Assembly (NCBI GenBank): GCA_017881055.1
Contig: JADGRF010000034.1
Coordinates: 23,049 to 87,048, forward strand
Source: Sandaracinaceae bacterium
GTDB lineage: Bacteria > Myxococcota_A > Polyangia > Polyangiales > JAFGIB01
Direction of reading: 5' to 3'
Length of the DNA stretch: 64,000 bases
The notes under the pieces are model-generated. The model ran no database searches and was not told where the DNA came from. It worked only from the letters and a program-made list of their open reading frames with translations. Both the position numbers and the translations under genes were made by a program. Numbering within the stretch: position 1 is the first letter of the stretch; each line of letters opens with the position of its first letter. Below, in pieces: positions 1 to 9,700 of the stretch.

Positions 1-2559
1 GTCTGCGTCGTGATGGACGCCGACGGCAGCCACCCGGTCGACGCTCTGCCCGCGATGGTGCGGATGGTCGAACAGGACAAGGCCGACATCGTGGTCGGCA
101 GCCGGCACGTGTCCGGCGGCGGCTCGCGCGACTGGCCCGTGTTCTCGCAGCTCAAGAGCAAGCTCGCAGCGGCGCTCTCGTTCGGCGTGACCAACATGAC
201 CGACCCGACGACGGGCTTCATGGCGCTGCGTCGCAGCTTGCTCGCGAACCTGAAGCTCGATCCCGTCGGTTGGAAGATCGTGCTCGAGATCGTAGTGAAG
301 GCCGCGCCGGTGCGCGTCGCGGAAGTCCCGATCATCTTCACGGATCGCGAGCTCGGCGAGAGTAAGCAGAGCGCGCGCGTCTTCCTGGAGTACGCCTCGC
401 ACCTGACGAAGCTCTACGCGTATCGCTATCCCGCGCTCGCAGAGCTCGTGAAGTTCTGCGTGGTGGGTGTGATCGGCATGCTGGTCGATCTCACGACCGT
501 GATCTCGCTCAAGGAGTGGCTCGGCCTCGACACACGCTTGTGTGCGGTGTTCGGCTTCGCGGTCGCCGTCACGAGCAATTTCGTGCTCAACCGCAAATAC
601 ACGTTCCGGCAAGCGCGCGAGCTCCCTGTCTTGTTCTCGTACGTCACGTACGTCGGTACGAACTTGGCGGGCCTCGCCGTGCGCATGCTCGCGATCCAGG
701 CCTTCATCGCGCTCGAAGGCATCGACGCAGGGCACGGGTACGTCGTCAGCAACGTGATCGGCATCATGCTCGCGACGCTGCTCAACTTCGTCGGCGCCAA
801 GTTCTTCGCGTTCGACCCGCAGCGCCTCGATGCGACCGACGTAAACACGAGCCGCGACAGCGGACCCGACGGCGCAAGAGCGCGCAGCCTCACGCTGCCT
901 CCGCTCGTGCTCGCGTTCTTCGTGCTCAGCGCCGGCTACGCATTCGCGAGCGGCGTGCTGCGCCCGGAGCTGAGCATGCCCGACGAAGGCGTGAACGTGA
1001 CCATGGCGCAGAACATTCGGCACAGCCGCGAGCTGTTCGTGCGGCCCTCGGTATATCCCGGCGGCCGCGCCGATTGGCGCACGGAAGACCTGCCCGCGCT
1101 CGGCAACCTGCCCTGCTATCCGCTGCTGCTCTCGCTCACGCCTGCGCGCACCGGCCTGTCGGGCATGGCGCTCGTGTCGTTTGTCGCGCTGTGCGTGACG
1201 ATCGTCTTCAGCGCGCGCCTGTGCGCGTTGGTCGATCCGAGCGCCGGCGTCTACACGGCGCTGCTGATGGCCGCCTCGCCGGCGCTGCTCTCGGAGTTTC
1301 GCCGCATCGAATACGAACCGGTGCTCACGGCGTTCGGTGCCGCCGGCTTGTTCTGGTTCGTGCGCGGTGCGCTCGCGCGTGCGCGCCTGCGGTGTTTCAT
1401 CGGGGGCGCATGCCTCGGTCTGGCGTTTCTGACGAAGCTCTGGCTGATCGTGCCGTACGCGTTCGCGCTGTTTGCATTCTGCGTGGTCGAAGCGGCTGCC
1501 GTGCGAAGAGATGGCGCATCCACGGGCTTACGGCGCAGCGTAGCCTTCGGCGCGCTCGGCTTTTTGCTGCTCGCGAGCGCACACGTTTCATTCGTGGCGA
1601 TCGTCGCGCCGAGCGACCTGCCTCTTTGGCTTTCGCACGTGTACCTGGGCATCTTCAGCGGCCAAGGCGTGACGGGCGACAAGCTGAGCGCGCTCACGCG
1701 CTACGCGGAGCAAAGTCGGTCGGCGTTCTACTATCCGCTCGCGCTCTACCGCGATCACTTCTTCCTCGCACCGCTCGTGCTCTTCGGCCTCGGTGAAGCG
1801 CTGCGAGCTCCGTCACGGCGCGCCGCCCGCGTGCTCGCGTTGATTGCAGGCGCGCTGGCAGCCTTGGTGGCGCTCTCGGTGCCGGCGGTGAAGACCACCG
1901 AGTACTCGCTCGCAGTCCAACCGTTCCTGTACATGCTCGCTGGGCTCTGTCTGGCCGCGCTGGCGAACGCGCCGCAGAAGATGCAGCCAGCGGCGCGCGG
2001 GCAGGTCCGGCTCGGTATGGCGTGGTGTGTCGCGTCAGGTTTGCTGGTCCCGCTCGCGCGCCTGCTGACGCTAGCTCCGACTCTTCCGGCTTGGTACCTG
2101 CTGGCGCACCCGTTCGGCATGCTGCTCGTGGCGCTACTCGGCGTCACGTGGCTGAAACGCCGGTCGCTCGCAGCGCTGCCGGTCCTGCTCGGGGTCGGCC
2201 TGGTCGCCTTCGCGGCGGCGGAACGCCTCGTGGCCCCGGCCCCACCGTACCAAGCCATTGCAGCCGCGCTCGCCCCGCACCTTTCCGCCTCACCCGGGGC
2301 ATATCCGAGCTTCCTGGCCCGGGACCACGAGCTGCTCCAGGGCTACCTGGGCCGCAGCGGCATTGGCTTCGACCAACTCCCACTGCAGCCGGAGGAGCAG
2401 CTCACACGCGATCTCGGACTGGCGGGATTCGTGTTCACCCCGGACGACACGCTCGGCCGAGAGCCACGCTCGCAAGCCGCGCAGCGCTGGCTTCTGGCAC
2501 ACGGCCACGAGCTGTCCGGGCCGTGGTCCAAGAGCGGCTATCGGGTCCTGGTGCGGTAG
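1..2559 (+). CDS. GT2-GtrA-GT39-like membrane glycosyltransferase fusion (5' partial)
   Basis: The frame is open to the first base, so the gene begins upstream; the ORF-track start is an internal GTG. Within the visible part, residues 1-130 resemble the end of a dolichyl-phosphate mannosyltransferase-like GT2 domain (DADGSHP, then a TGFMALRR segment). Residues about 145-270 form a four-helix GtrA-like domain. Residues about 285-849 are a GT39/ArnT-like membrane domain with many hydrophobic helices and an acidic DEG motif just after its first helix. GT2 domains of this class make polyprenyl-phosphate sugars, GtrA proteins are thought to flip them, and GT39 enzymes use them outside the membrane. 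One polypeptide could therefore couple all three steps; this is inference from domain order. It lies upstream of a rhamnose/polysaccharide locus. Confidence 0.85.
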   Translation, partial: VCVVMDADGSHPVDALPAMVRMVEQDKADIVVGSRHVSGGGSRDWPVFSQLKSKLAAALSFGVTNMTDPTTGFMALRRSLLANLKLDPVGWKIVLEIVVKAAPVRVAEVPIIFTDRELGESKQSARVFLEYASHLTKLYAYRYPALAELVKFCVVGVIGMLVDLTTVISLKEWLGLDTRLCAVFGFAVAVTSNFVLNRKYTFRQARELPVLFSYVTYVGTNLAGLAVRMLAIQAFIALEGIDAGHGYVVSNVIGIMLATLLNFVGAKFFAFDPQRLDATDVNTSRDSGPDGARARSLTLPPLVLAFFVLSAGYAFASGVLRPELSMPDEGVNVTMAQNIRHSRELFVRPSVYPGGRADWRTEDLPALGNLPCYPLLLSLTPARTGLSGMALVSFVALCVTIVFSARLCALVDPSAGVYTALLMAASPALLSEFRRIEYEPVLTAFGAAGLFWFVRGALARARLRCFIGGACLGLAFLTKLWLIVPYAFALFAFCVVEAAAVRRDGASTGLRRSVAFGALGFLLLASAHVSFVAIVAPSDLPLWLSHVYLGIFSGQGVTGDKLSALTRYAEQSRSAFYYPLALYRDHFFLAPLVLFGLGEALRAPSRRAARVLALIAGALAALVALSVPAVKTTEYSLAVQPFLYMLAGLCLAALANAPQKMQPAARGQVRLGMAWCVASGLLVPLARLLTLAPTLPAWYLLAHPFGMLLVALLGVTWLKRRSLAALPVLLGVGLVAFAAAERLVAPAPPYQAIAAALAPHLSASPGAYPSFLARDHELLQGYLGRSGIGFDQLPLQPEEQLTRDLGLAGFVFTPDDTLGREPRSQAAQRWLLAHGHELSGPWSKSGYRVLVR

Positions 2560-2764
2560 TCGCGATGTACTAGTTGCGATCCCTGTTCTGCGCAGTTCGT
2601 GCAAATGTTTTTACAGGTGGCGGTCGGCATGCCGGCGCTTACCTGCAAGGCGAGGACGTAATCAAATGATCCCGCAGAGAAAACCCAATAGTTTCAATGC
2701 GGCAATATTTGAGCGCACCTTGGCATACCAGCTGCATTGCTGGGCTCAGGAGTTGGAGAAGACC
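2560..2764 (+). promoter_or_regulatory. Intergenic leader upstream of the small secreted protein
   Basis: This 205-base stretch has no convincing ORF and is more AT-rich than its surroundings. It contains a short palindrome (CGGCATGCCG) flanked by imperfectly complementary CAGGT/ACCTG arms near 2618-2650, which could terminate the upstream gene or fold in the leader. The sigma-54-type promoter listed separately lies near its 3' end. I see no recognisable riboswitch. Confidence 0.4.
2721..2736 (+). promoter_or_regulatory. Sigma-54-type -24/-12 promoter
   Basis: The sequence TGGCATACCAGCTGCA keeps the invariant GG of the -24 element and GC of the -12 element at the correct spacing, against the RpoN consensus TGGCAC-N5-TTGCA. 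A start site about 10-12 bases downstream would leave a short leader that still includes AGGAG and GGAGAAG before the ATG at 2765. No enhancer-binding site could be identified by eye. Confidence 0.6.
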
Positions 2765-3088
2765 ATGACCCGCACACTTTCAACCTTTGTTCTCGCTGGC
2801 GCCCTCATTCTCGGAGGAACCGCAAGCGTCTTTGCCAAAGACAAGCTGCTCTCGGAGCAGGAGTTCGAAGCGCGTGCCCACCGAGCCGAGTGCTTGGCCG
2901 AGCGCGTACACCGCATTGAGACGTACCAACAGAAGCTGAACAAGCTGCGTTTTGGTCACGCCTGGCATCCGCGCGGTCCGAGCGTGAACGTGCCGGAGCT
3001 CAATCCGAACCTCGCCGGTAGCGCCATGGCGCTCCTGCTCGGCGGTGCTCTGGTCATCACGGGTCGTCGTCGTCGCACCGTGGTCTGA
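2765..3088 (+). CDS. Small secreted protein with PEP-CTERM-like (VPEL-type) C-terminal sorting signal
   Basis: The protein has 107 residues. The ATG at 2765 was chosen because it follows a GGAGAAG ribosome site and opens a clear Sec signal peptide ending near ASVFA-K. A short charged, helical middle follows. The C-terminus has VPELNPN, a Gly/Ala/Leu-rich transmembrane stretch and a terminal GRRRR cluster. That order (VPE motif, helix, Arg cluster) is the architecture of PEP-CTERM-family signals cut by exosortases. The VPEL variant is not the classical VPEP. The gene stands alone, with a sigma-54-type promoter before it and a hairpin terminator after it, beside exopolysaccharide genes, which is the usual setting of exosortase substrates. 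The mature function is unknown and no exosortase is visible in this window. Confidence 0.8.
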   Translation: MTRTLSTFVLAGALILGGTASVFAKDKLLSEQEFEARAHRAECLAERVHRIETYQQKLNKLRFGHAWHPRGPSVNVPELNPNLAGSAMALLLGGALVITGRRRRTVV

Positions 3089-3115
3089 CTCGTAACGGGC
3101 TTCTTCCTCCTCCTG

Positions 3116-3145
3116 AAAAGGGTGGCGCGTCTGCGTCACCCTTTT
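3116..3145 (+). terminator. Bidirectional-looking hairpin terminator
   Basis: Perfect 9-base arms AAAAGGGTG and CACCCTTTT are separated by 12 bases. The stem runs from an A-tract into a T-tract, as in intrinsic terminators. It lies 28 bases after the stop of the small secreted protein and should insulate it from rfbB. Confidence 0.8.
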
Positions 3146-3236
3146 AGCGTTTTGACGCTCGCTGCAGGTGCGTGTCCGTCCCGCAAGCCCCGAGATTGAC
3201 GCGCACGGGCCCGCGAATGCGCTAGATTGGTGGGCC

Positions 3237-4319
3237 ATGGATATCTTCGTCACGGGCGGCGCCGGCTTCATCGGCTCCAACTTCCTGAACTTGCTCGTGC
3301 CTCGGCACCCAGAGCATCGCTTCATCAACGTCGACACGCTCACCTACGCGGCCAACCTAAAGAACTTGGTCTCGATTGCGGATCGGCCGAACTATCTGCT
3401 CGAGCGCGTAGACATCGCCGACCGTTCGGCCGTACGCGAGGTGTTTGCACGCTACAGCCCCCAGATCGTCGTGCATTTCGCGGCCGAGAGTCACGTGGAC
3501 CGCAGCATCCACGCGCCGGACTCGTTCATCGAGACGAACATCACCGGAACCTTCAACCTACTGGAAGCGTTCCGCGCGCTGCCTGCCGGCACGGGCAAGC
3601 TGTTCCACCATGTCAGCACCGACGAGGTGTACGGCTCACTGGGCGAGAAGGGGCTCTTCACCGAGCAGACGGCGTACGACCCGTCGAGCCCGTACTCGGC
3701 GTCCAAGGCTTCCAGTGACCACCTCGTGCGCGCATACCACCGCACGTATGGCTTGCCAGCCAAGATCACCAACTGCTCGAACAACTACGGGCCGTATCAG
3801 TTCCCGGAGAAGCTCATCCCGCTGATCATCCTGAACGCCGCCGAACAGAAGCCGTTGCCGGTCTACGGCCAGGGCAGCAACGTACGCGACTGGCTGTACG
3901 TGGAAGATCACTGCGAAGCGATCTGGGCGGTGATGGAGAAGGGGCGACTCGGCCATACCTACAACGTCGGCGGCCGCAACGAGAAGAAGAACTTGGACGT
4001 GGTGAAGACCATCTGCAGCTTGGTCGCGCGTGAGCAAGGCGTCGCGGAGCAGACACTGCTGGACTTGATTCGCTTCGTGCCGGATCGGCCCGGTCACGAC
4101 CAGCGCTACGCCATCGACGCGAGCAAGGTGATCGCGGAGTGCGGCTGGAAGCCGAAGCGCGACTTCGAGAGCGGTATTCGCGACACGGTGCGCTGGTATC
4201 TGCAGAACGCCTCGTGGGTGAACGACGTGCGCTCGGGCGAATACCGTCAGTGGATCGAGACGAACTACGCGGCGCGGCAGACACAGAGCACACGCGAGAC
4301 CACGGGAGGTACGCCGTGA
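3237..4319 (+). CDS. rfbB: dTDP-glucose 4,6-dehydratase
   Basis: This 360-residue extended SDR enzyme converts dTDP-glucose to dTDP-4-keto-6-deoxyglucose, the second step of dTDP-L-rhamnose synthesis. Visible hallmarks are the N-terminal nucleotide-binding GGAGFIGS, the STDEVYG motif, and the catalytic YSASK (YxxxK). The length is normal for RmlB. The ATG at 3237 was chosen because [13 protein letters not shown] is the conserved start; the longer ORF adds non-homologous sequence. A -10-like TAGATT lies only 8 bases upstream, hinting at a very short leader. Its stop overlaps the GTG of rfbA, so the two are translationally coupled at the head of rfbBACD. Confidence 0.97.
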   Translation: MDIFVTGGAGFIGSNFLNLLVPRHPEHRFINVDTLTYAANLKNLVSIADRPNYLLERVDIADRSAVREVFARYSPQIVVHFAAESHVDRSIHAPDSFIETNITGTFNLLEAFRALPAGTGKLFHHVSTDEVYGSLGEKGLFTEQTAYDPSSPYSASKASSDHLVRAYHRTYGLPAKITNCSNNYGPYQFPEKLIPLIILNAAEQKPLPVYGQGSNVRDWLYVEDHCEAIWAVMEKGRLGHTYNVGGRNEKKNLDVVKTICSLVAREQGVAEQTLLDLIRFVPDRPGHDQRYAIDASKVIAECGWKPKRDFESGIRDTVRWYLQNASWVNDVRSGEYRQWIETNYAARQTQSTRETTGGTP

Positions 4320-5191
4320 TCGAGAAGGGCATCATTCTCGCCGGTGGCACCGGCACGCGACTTCATCCGCTGACGCAGGCCGTGAGCAAGCAGCTCATGG
4401 CCGTGTACGACAAGCCGATGATCTACTACCCGCTCACGACGCTCATGCTCGCGGGCGTGCGGGACGTGCTGGTGATCACGACGCCGCAGGATCGCGCCAC
4501 GTTTGCGAGCTTGCTGGGCGACGGCGCAAAGTGGGGCATGAAGATCAACTACGCAGTGCAACCGAGCCCGGATGGGCTCGCGCAGGCGTTCCTGATCGGG
4601 GAGCAATTCATCGCGGGGGCGGGCTGCGCGCTCGTGCTGGGCGACAACATCTTCTATGGAGCGGGTCTCGCGGAGGCGCTGCGCGCCGCGGCGGGGCGCA
4701 CGAGCGGTGCCACGGTGTTCGGATACTGGGTCAAGAATCCAACGGCCTTCGGCGTCGTGGAATTCGACGCGAACGATCGCGCCATCAGCATCGAGGAGAA
4801 GCCTGCACAGCCTCGCTCGAACTATGCGGTGACTGGCGTGTACTTCTACGACTCGGAGGTGGTCGCGTTGGCGAAGAGCCTCAAGCCCTCGACGCGCGGC
4901 GAGCTGGAGATCACGGATCTCAACCGGCTGTATCTCGAGCGCGGTACGCTGCGCGTGGAGAAGCTCGGTCGGGGAACGGCGTGGCTGGATACCGGTACAC
5001 CCGATGCGCTGCTGCAAGCGGCGAACTTCGTGCAGACGCTGCAAGCTCGCCAGGGGCTGCAAATCGCGTGTCCGGAGGAAATTGCGTTCCGACTTGGCTG
5101 GATCGATGCGCTGCAATTGCGCAGCCTCGCGGGGCCGCTGGCCAAGACTGCGTACGGGCAGTACTTGCTCGACGTGGCACAGGGTGCCTGA
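4316..5191 (+). CDS. rfbA: Glucose-1-phosphate thymidylyltransferase
   Basis: The enzyme makes dTDP-glucose from dTTP and glucose-1-phosphate, the committing step of dTDP-rhamnose synthesis. The N-terminus carries the nucleotidyltransferase signature [23 protein letters not shown] and [15 protein letters not shown] segments follow, as in RmlA. At 291 residues it matches the family. The GTG at 4316 was chosen over the ORF start because it follows GGGAGGT and begins the conserved EKGIILAGG. The GTGA overlap with rfbB supports an operon. Confidence 0.97.
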   Translation: MIEKGIILAGGTGTRLHPLTQAVSKQLMAVYDKPMIYYPLTTLMLAGVRDVLVITTPQDRATFASLLGDGAKWGMKINYAVQPSPDGLAQAFLIGEQFIAGAGCALVLGDNIFYGAGLAEALRAAAGRTSGATVFGYWVKNPTAFGVVEFDANDRAISIEEKPAQPRSNYAVTGVYFYDSEVVALAKSLKPSTRGELEITDLNRLYLERGTLRVEKLGRGTAWLDTGTPDALLQAANFVQTLQARQGLQIACPEEIAFRLGWIDALQLRSLAGPLAKTAYGQYLLDVAQGA

Positions 5192-5209
5192 CATGCTCGG
5201 TGAGACACG

Positions 5210-5761
5210 ATGCGCGTACTGACCACGAGTCTGCCTGATGTGCTGTTGATCGAGCCTGCGGTCTTCGGTGACACGCGCGGTTTCTTCTTCGAGTCGTGGC
5301 ACGCGGAGCGCTACGCGAAGGCCGGTGTGCCGCACCAGTTCGTGCAGGACAACATCTCGCGTTCGCAACGCGGCATCCTGCGCGGCCTGCATCTGCAGAA
5401 TCCGTTCGCGCAGGGCAAGCTCGTGTACGTGCTCGAAGGGGAAGTGTTCGACGTCGCGGTCGACGCGCGTGTGGGCTCGCCGAGCTTCGGCCGCTGGACG
5501 GGGCACACGCTCTCGGCCGAGAACAAGCACCAGCTGTACATCCCGCCGGGCTTCGCTCACGGCTTCTGCGTGACGTCCGACGCAGCCCTGTTCGCGTACA
5601 AGTGCACGGACCTGTACCACCCCGAAACCGAGATCAGCCTCGCGTGGAACGATCCCGCGCTGGCCATCCCCTGGCCGATCGCAGAACCGGCCCTATCTAC
5701 CAAGGATCAGAAGGCGCCACGCCTCTCCGAGGTCGCTCAAGACCGCCTGCCGCGCTACTGA
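5210..5761 (+). CDS. rfbC: dTDP-4-dehydrorhamnose 3,5-epimerase
   Basis: This 183-residue cupin-fold RmlC epimerises C3 and C5 of the dTDP-4-keto sugar. The conserved segments are GFFFESW, the substrate-binding GILRGLHLQ, and PPGFAHGF followed by YKCTDLYHPE, which includes the active-site Tyr region. It follows rfbA by 18 bases in the same direction and has the family's usual length. Confidence 0.96.
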   Translation: MRVLTTSLPDVLLIEPAVFGDTRGFFFESWHAERYAKAGVPHQFVQDNISRSQRGILRGLHLQNPFAQGKLVYVLEGEVFDVAVDARVGSPSFGRWTGHTLSAENKHQLYIPPGFAHGFCVTSDAALFAYKCTDLYHPETEISLAWNDPALAIPWPIAEPALSTKDQKAPRLSEVAQDRLPRY

Positions 5762-5807
5762 GCCAGAACCCTCACGCTCCAGTCACGCTCCACAGCCCCA
5801 CGAGCCG

Positions 5808-6704
5808 ATGTCGACCGAACCGAAGCGCGTTGCACCTCTTTTCTTGATCAGCCCCGACGGCATGCTCGGGCGCGCATTCTCCGCGCTGTTCGAAGGAAAG
5901 GCTGGGGCTTCGCGAACGCGAATCCCAGGACAGCGATTGCCGTTCGACGCCCTGTCGTACCCGAGCCTGGATCTGCGCGACGCCAGCAGTATCGAGCGCG
6001 CCGTGCAGCCGGGCTGCTCGCTCGTGATCAACTGCGCCGCGTACACCGACGTGGATGGCGCGGAGCAGCACGAGGCGGACGCCAACGCAGTGAATGCCGA
6101 AGGCGTAGGCCTGCTCGCGGCGCGCTGCCGCGCGGTCGGCGCGTGCCTTTTGCACTTCAGCACCGACTACGTGTTCGACGGACGCGCCAGCACGCCGTAC
6201 CCGGTGGACGCTCCGCGCGCACCGCAAAATGCCTATGGACGCAGCAAGGCCAGGGGCGAGGAGCTGCTCGAAGCGTCGGGCGCCGAGTACCTGATCGTGC
6301 GCACGAGCTGGCTGTACGCCCCGTGGGGAAAGAACTTCGTGGACACGATCGCGCGTGCTGCGCGCGAGCGGCCCGCACTGCGCGTCGTGAACGACCAGCG
6401 CGGCCGACCAACGAGCGCCGAATACTTGGCCGAGCGTTCCTTCGCGCTCGCGACACAGGGCGCACGCGGCGCGTATCACGTGACGGACGGCGGCGAGTGC
6501 ACTTGGTACGACTTCGCGAGCGAGATCGTCCGGCTCGAGGGCGCGAGCGCACGCGTCGAGCCCTGCACCAGCGCCGAGTTCGTACGGCCAGCACAGCGAC
6601 CCGCGTACAGCGTGCTCGACCTCGCGCGCACCGAGTCGCTGCTCGGACCGTCGCGACCGTGGCAGGAGAATCTCGCGGACGTGCTGCGGGCCCGCAGGTC
6701 CTGA
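5808..6704 (+). CDS. rfbD: dTDP-4-dehydrorhamnose reductase
   Basis: The 298-residue SDR enzyme reduces the 4-keto sugar to dTDP-L-rhamnose. It shows a nucleotide-binding DGMLGRAF, the DYVFDG motif and the catalytic YGRSK (YxxxK), with AYTDVD as in RmlD. The N-terminal glycine motif is slightly degenerate (ISPDGMLG rather than GxxGQLG). Residues about 34-40 (SRTRIP) are encoded by a palindromic repeat that also occurs inside an ABC-transporter gene at 54.8 kb, so this loop may be a lineage-specific insertion. The gene ends one base before the next ORF. Confidence 0.94.
   Translation: MSTEPKRVAPLFLISPDGMLGRAFSALFEGKAGASRTRIPGQRLPFDALSYPSLDLRDASSIERAVQPGCSLVINCAAYTDVDGAEQHEADANAVNAEGVGLLAARCRAVGACLLHFSTDYVFDGRASTPYPVDAPRAPQNAYGRSKARGEELLEASGAEYLIVRTSWLYAPWGKNFVDTIARAARERPALRVVNDQRGRPTSAEYLAERSFALATQGARGAYHVTDGGECTWYDFASEIVRLEGASARVEPCTSAEFVRPAQRPAYSVLDLARTESLLGPSRPWQENLADVLRARRS
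5904..5926. repeat. Dispersed palindrome, copy A (inside rfbD)
   Basis: The core TTCGCG-AA-CGCGAA is a perfect palindrome with partly complementary G/C flanks, followed by CAGGA. The same core with the central AA replaced by TT is found at 54811-54828; related hairpins lie at 19416-19436 and 57332-57351. Confidence 0.6.
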
Positions 6705-6705
6705 A

Positions 6706-9700
6706 ATGGCGAACGGCGGCGTCAAGGAGTCCGTAGAGGACACGGTAAAGGAAACCGTAGCCGCAGGCGGCTTGGACAGAGGGGCCAGCGAGGATTCCGC
6801 GCGCCAGGGATCGGTCGGCCGTGAAAGACTCGCTCTGCGCGTCGCGATCGCCGCCACGTTCACTGCGAATCCGATCGAAGCCCCCCTGCGCTTCTGGCTC
6901 GATCAGCTCGGCTTCGCGGGCGATGTCGAGCATGCGCCGTACAGCCAAGTCTTCCAAGCGCTGCTCGACCCGATGAGCGCGCTCGGGCAGAATGACGGCG
7001 GCGTGAACCTGGTGCTAGTGCGCTTCGAGGACTTCCTGCGCTTCGCGAACGCCGTCGACGCCGGCCGTGATCACGAAGCGCTGCTCTCGGCCCGGGTCGA
7101 AGAGCTGGCGTCGGCGCTGCGCAGCTACGCGAGCCGCCAAGCCACCCCGACGCTACTCTGGATCGGACCCGCCTCGACCGCGGCGCAGGCGAATCGCGAG
7201 CAGTGCGCGCTGTTCGCACGGCTCACCGAGACCTTGCTCGCGCGTGTGCAAGATCTGCCGAGTGTGCAGCTGCTCGAAGAACGAGCGCTGTCGCCGTACC
7301 CCGTACCGGTGATCTACGACGCGCGCCGCGATGAGATCGGCCACATTCCGTATGCGCCTGCATTCTTCAGCGCGCTCGGCACTGCGATCGCACGGCGCAT
7401 CTACGCGCTGAAGACACCGGCCATCAAAGTGATCGCGCTGGACTGCGACAACACGCTCTGGCGCGGCGTCGTGGGCGAAGACGGCCTGCGCGGCATCACG
7501 GTGCCGGAGGGCATGCTCGCGCTGCAACGCGCCGTGATCGAGCAGCAGACGCGCGGCGTGGTGCTTTGTCTGCTCAGCAAGAATGCGGAAGAAGACGTGC
7601 TCGAGGTGCTCGACCACCACGCAAGTATGCTGCTGACGCGAAAGCACCTCGTGGGCTATCGCATCGACTGGCAGCCGAAGGCACGGAACATCGCCGAGCT
7701 CGCGCGCGAGCTGAACCTCGGGCTCGATAGCTTCCTGTTCATCGACGACAACCCGGTCGAATGCGCGCACATGCTCGCGGCGCATCCGCAAGTGCTCACG
7801 TTCATGCTGCCCAAGGACGACACGCAGATTCCGTCGTTCTTGGAGCATTTGTGGCCGCTCGATCGGTTGCAGGTGACCGAGGAAGATCGGATGCGCACGC
7901 GCATGTACCAGGAGAACGCGCAGCGCAGCTCGCTCGAGCGCCAAGCAGGCAACATCGCCGCGTTTCTCGAAGGGCTCGAGCTCGAGGTGGACATCGCGCC
8001 ACCCGTGCCCGGCGAGATTCCGCGCATCGCACAGCTCACGGGCCGCACCAACCAGTTCAACTTCACGACCATCCGTCGCAACGAGGCCGACATGGCGCAG
8101 CTCACCAGCACAGGGCTCGAGTGCATGCGCGTGACGGTCAGCGACCGCTTCGGCGCGTACGGTCTGGTCGGCGTGATGATCTTCGGTGCACAGGGCGAGG
8201 TCCTGCGTATCGATACGCTGCTCCTCAGCTGTCGCGTGCTCGGTCGCGGCGTCGAGCACGCGATGCTGCGCGAGCTCGGCAAGCTCGCGCTCGCGCGTGG
8301 TGCTCGCAGCATCGAAGCACCGTTCTCGCCGACCAAGAAGAATCAACCGGCGCAGAACTTCCTGGAGAGCTTGGGCGTACCCGCGGAACCGATTGCGGGT
8401 GGCACCCGCTACACGATCGATGCGGAGCTCGCGGCCGGACTCGAGTATCGCCCCGGCGCGGACGCGGCGGCGCAGCTCGAGCTGGCGCGCACGGGCGGGA
8501 AGACTGGCCCTGCTGCCGCCGTCGGCAACGAAACGGCGCGCTACAGTGCCAGCGCCGTCTTGCAGCGCGTGACAAGTGAATGGCGTTCCGTCGATGCCGT
8601 GCACGCGGCCATCGAAGCCAGCGCGATCACGACGCGGCCTGAGCTCGACGTTGCGTGGACTGCGCCGCGCAACGTGCTCGAGCGAGAGCTGTGCGAGCTT
8701 TGGCAGCGCCTGTTGCACATCGATCGAGTCGGGGTAAACGACGATTTCACCGCGCTCTCGGGCACGTCGCTGGCAGCCGCGCAACTGTTCGCGGAGCTGG
8801 ACGAGCGCTACAGCGTGAAGCTACCGATGACGACTATTCTCGATGCGCCCACAGTGGCGGCGCTCGCGCTGCGCATCGCGGACAGCGAGCGCTCGGAAGC
8901 CCACAGCTCGCTCCGTACGTTGCGCAAGGGCAAGCCCGGGGGCCCCAAGCTCTTTCTGGTGCACGACGGCGATGGCGAGACGCTACTCTATTTGAACCTT
9001 GCGCGGCGCCTACCAGAGGAAGTGACGGTCTACGGGATCGAGCCGCTCGGCGATGCGCGCGTGCCCATGCGCCACACCCGCATCCCGGACATGGCCAAGC
9101 ACTATCTCGATCTCGTCACGCGCGAAGCGCCGGACGAGCCGTATTGGCTCGGCGGGATGTGCGCGGGCGGAACGATCGCGTTCGAGATGGCGTTGCAGCT
9201 CGAGGCACGCGGACGGCGTGTGCCGCTGGTCGCGCTGCTCGACTCGGCCGACCCGGAAGCCAAGCCGAAGCGCGGCATCCAGAGCAAGCGGCGCCTCACG
9301 CGCTTCGTGAACGCGCTGCGTGGGCGCTCGCAGCCGCCTCCGCCACCGGATGCGCCGAGCGCCGAGCTGATCGCCGCCAACGCCAACAAGGCGAAGGTTG
9401 CAGCTAACAGTTCCGGCGCGCATGGCGAGGAGAGCCGCCTGCAGCGCGCCGCCGCCAAGCTCAAGAACGTGATCGTGTACGAGACGCAGACACGCCTGGC
9501 GGCGCGTGACCAGCGCACGCGCTTCGCGGACTTGCGTCAGGTGCTCGAACGTGGAAAAGTCGTCCCCCCACGCCTGCAGCACCTGTCGGTGCGCACGGTC
9601 TACGATCTCGCGCAGGAAGAGTACGTGCCGAGCCGCGCGCCGAACGCCCACGTGGCGTTGTTTCGCGCGACCGGCGGTGAAGGCGGCGACGAGGCGTTCG

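Noticed and set aside
4265-5620. 451-codon minus-strand ORF across rfbA/rfbC
   Set aside because: It crosses two well-supported genes in antisense.
7153-8784. 543-codon minus-strand ORF opposite the FkbH fusion
   Set aside because: The real gene on the plus strand has full domain support; this is an open shadow frame caused by high GC.
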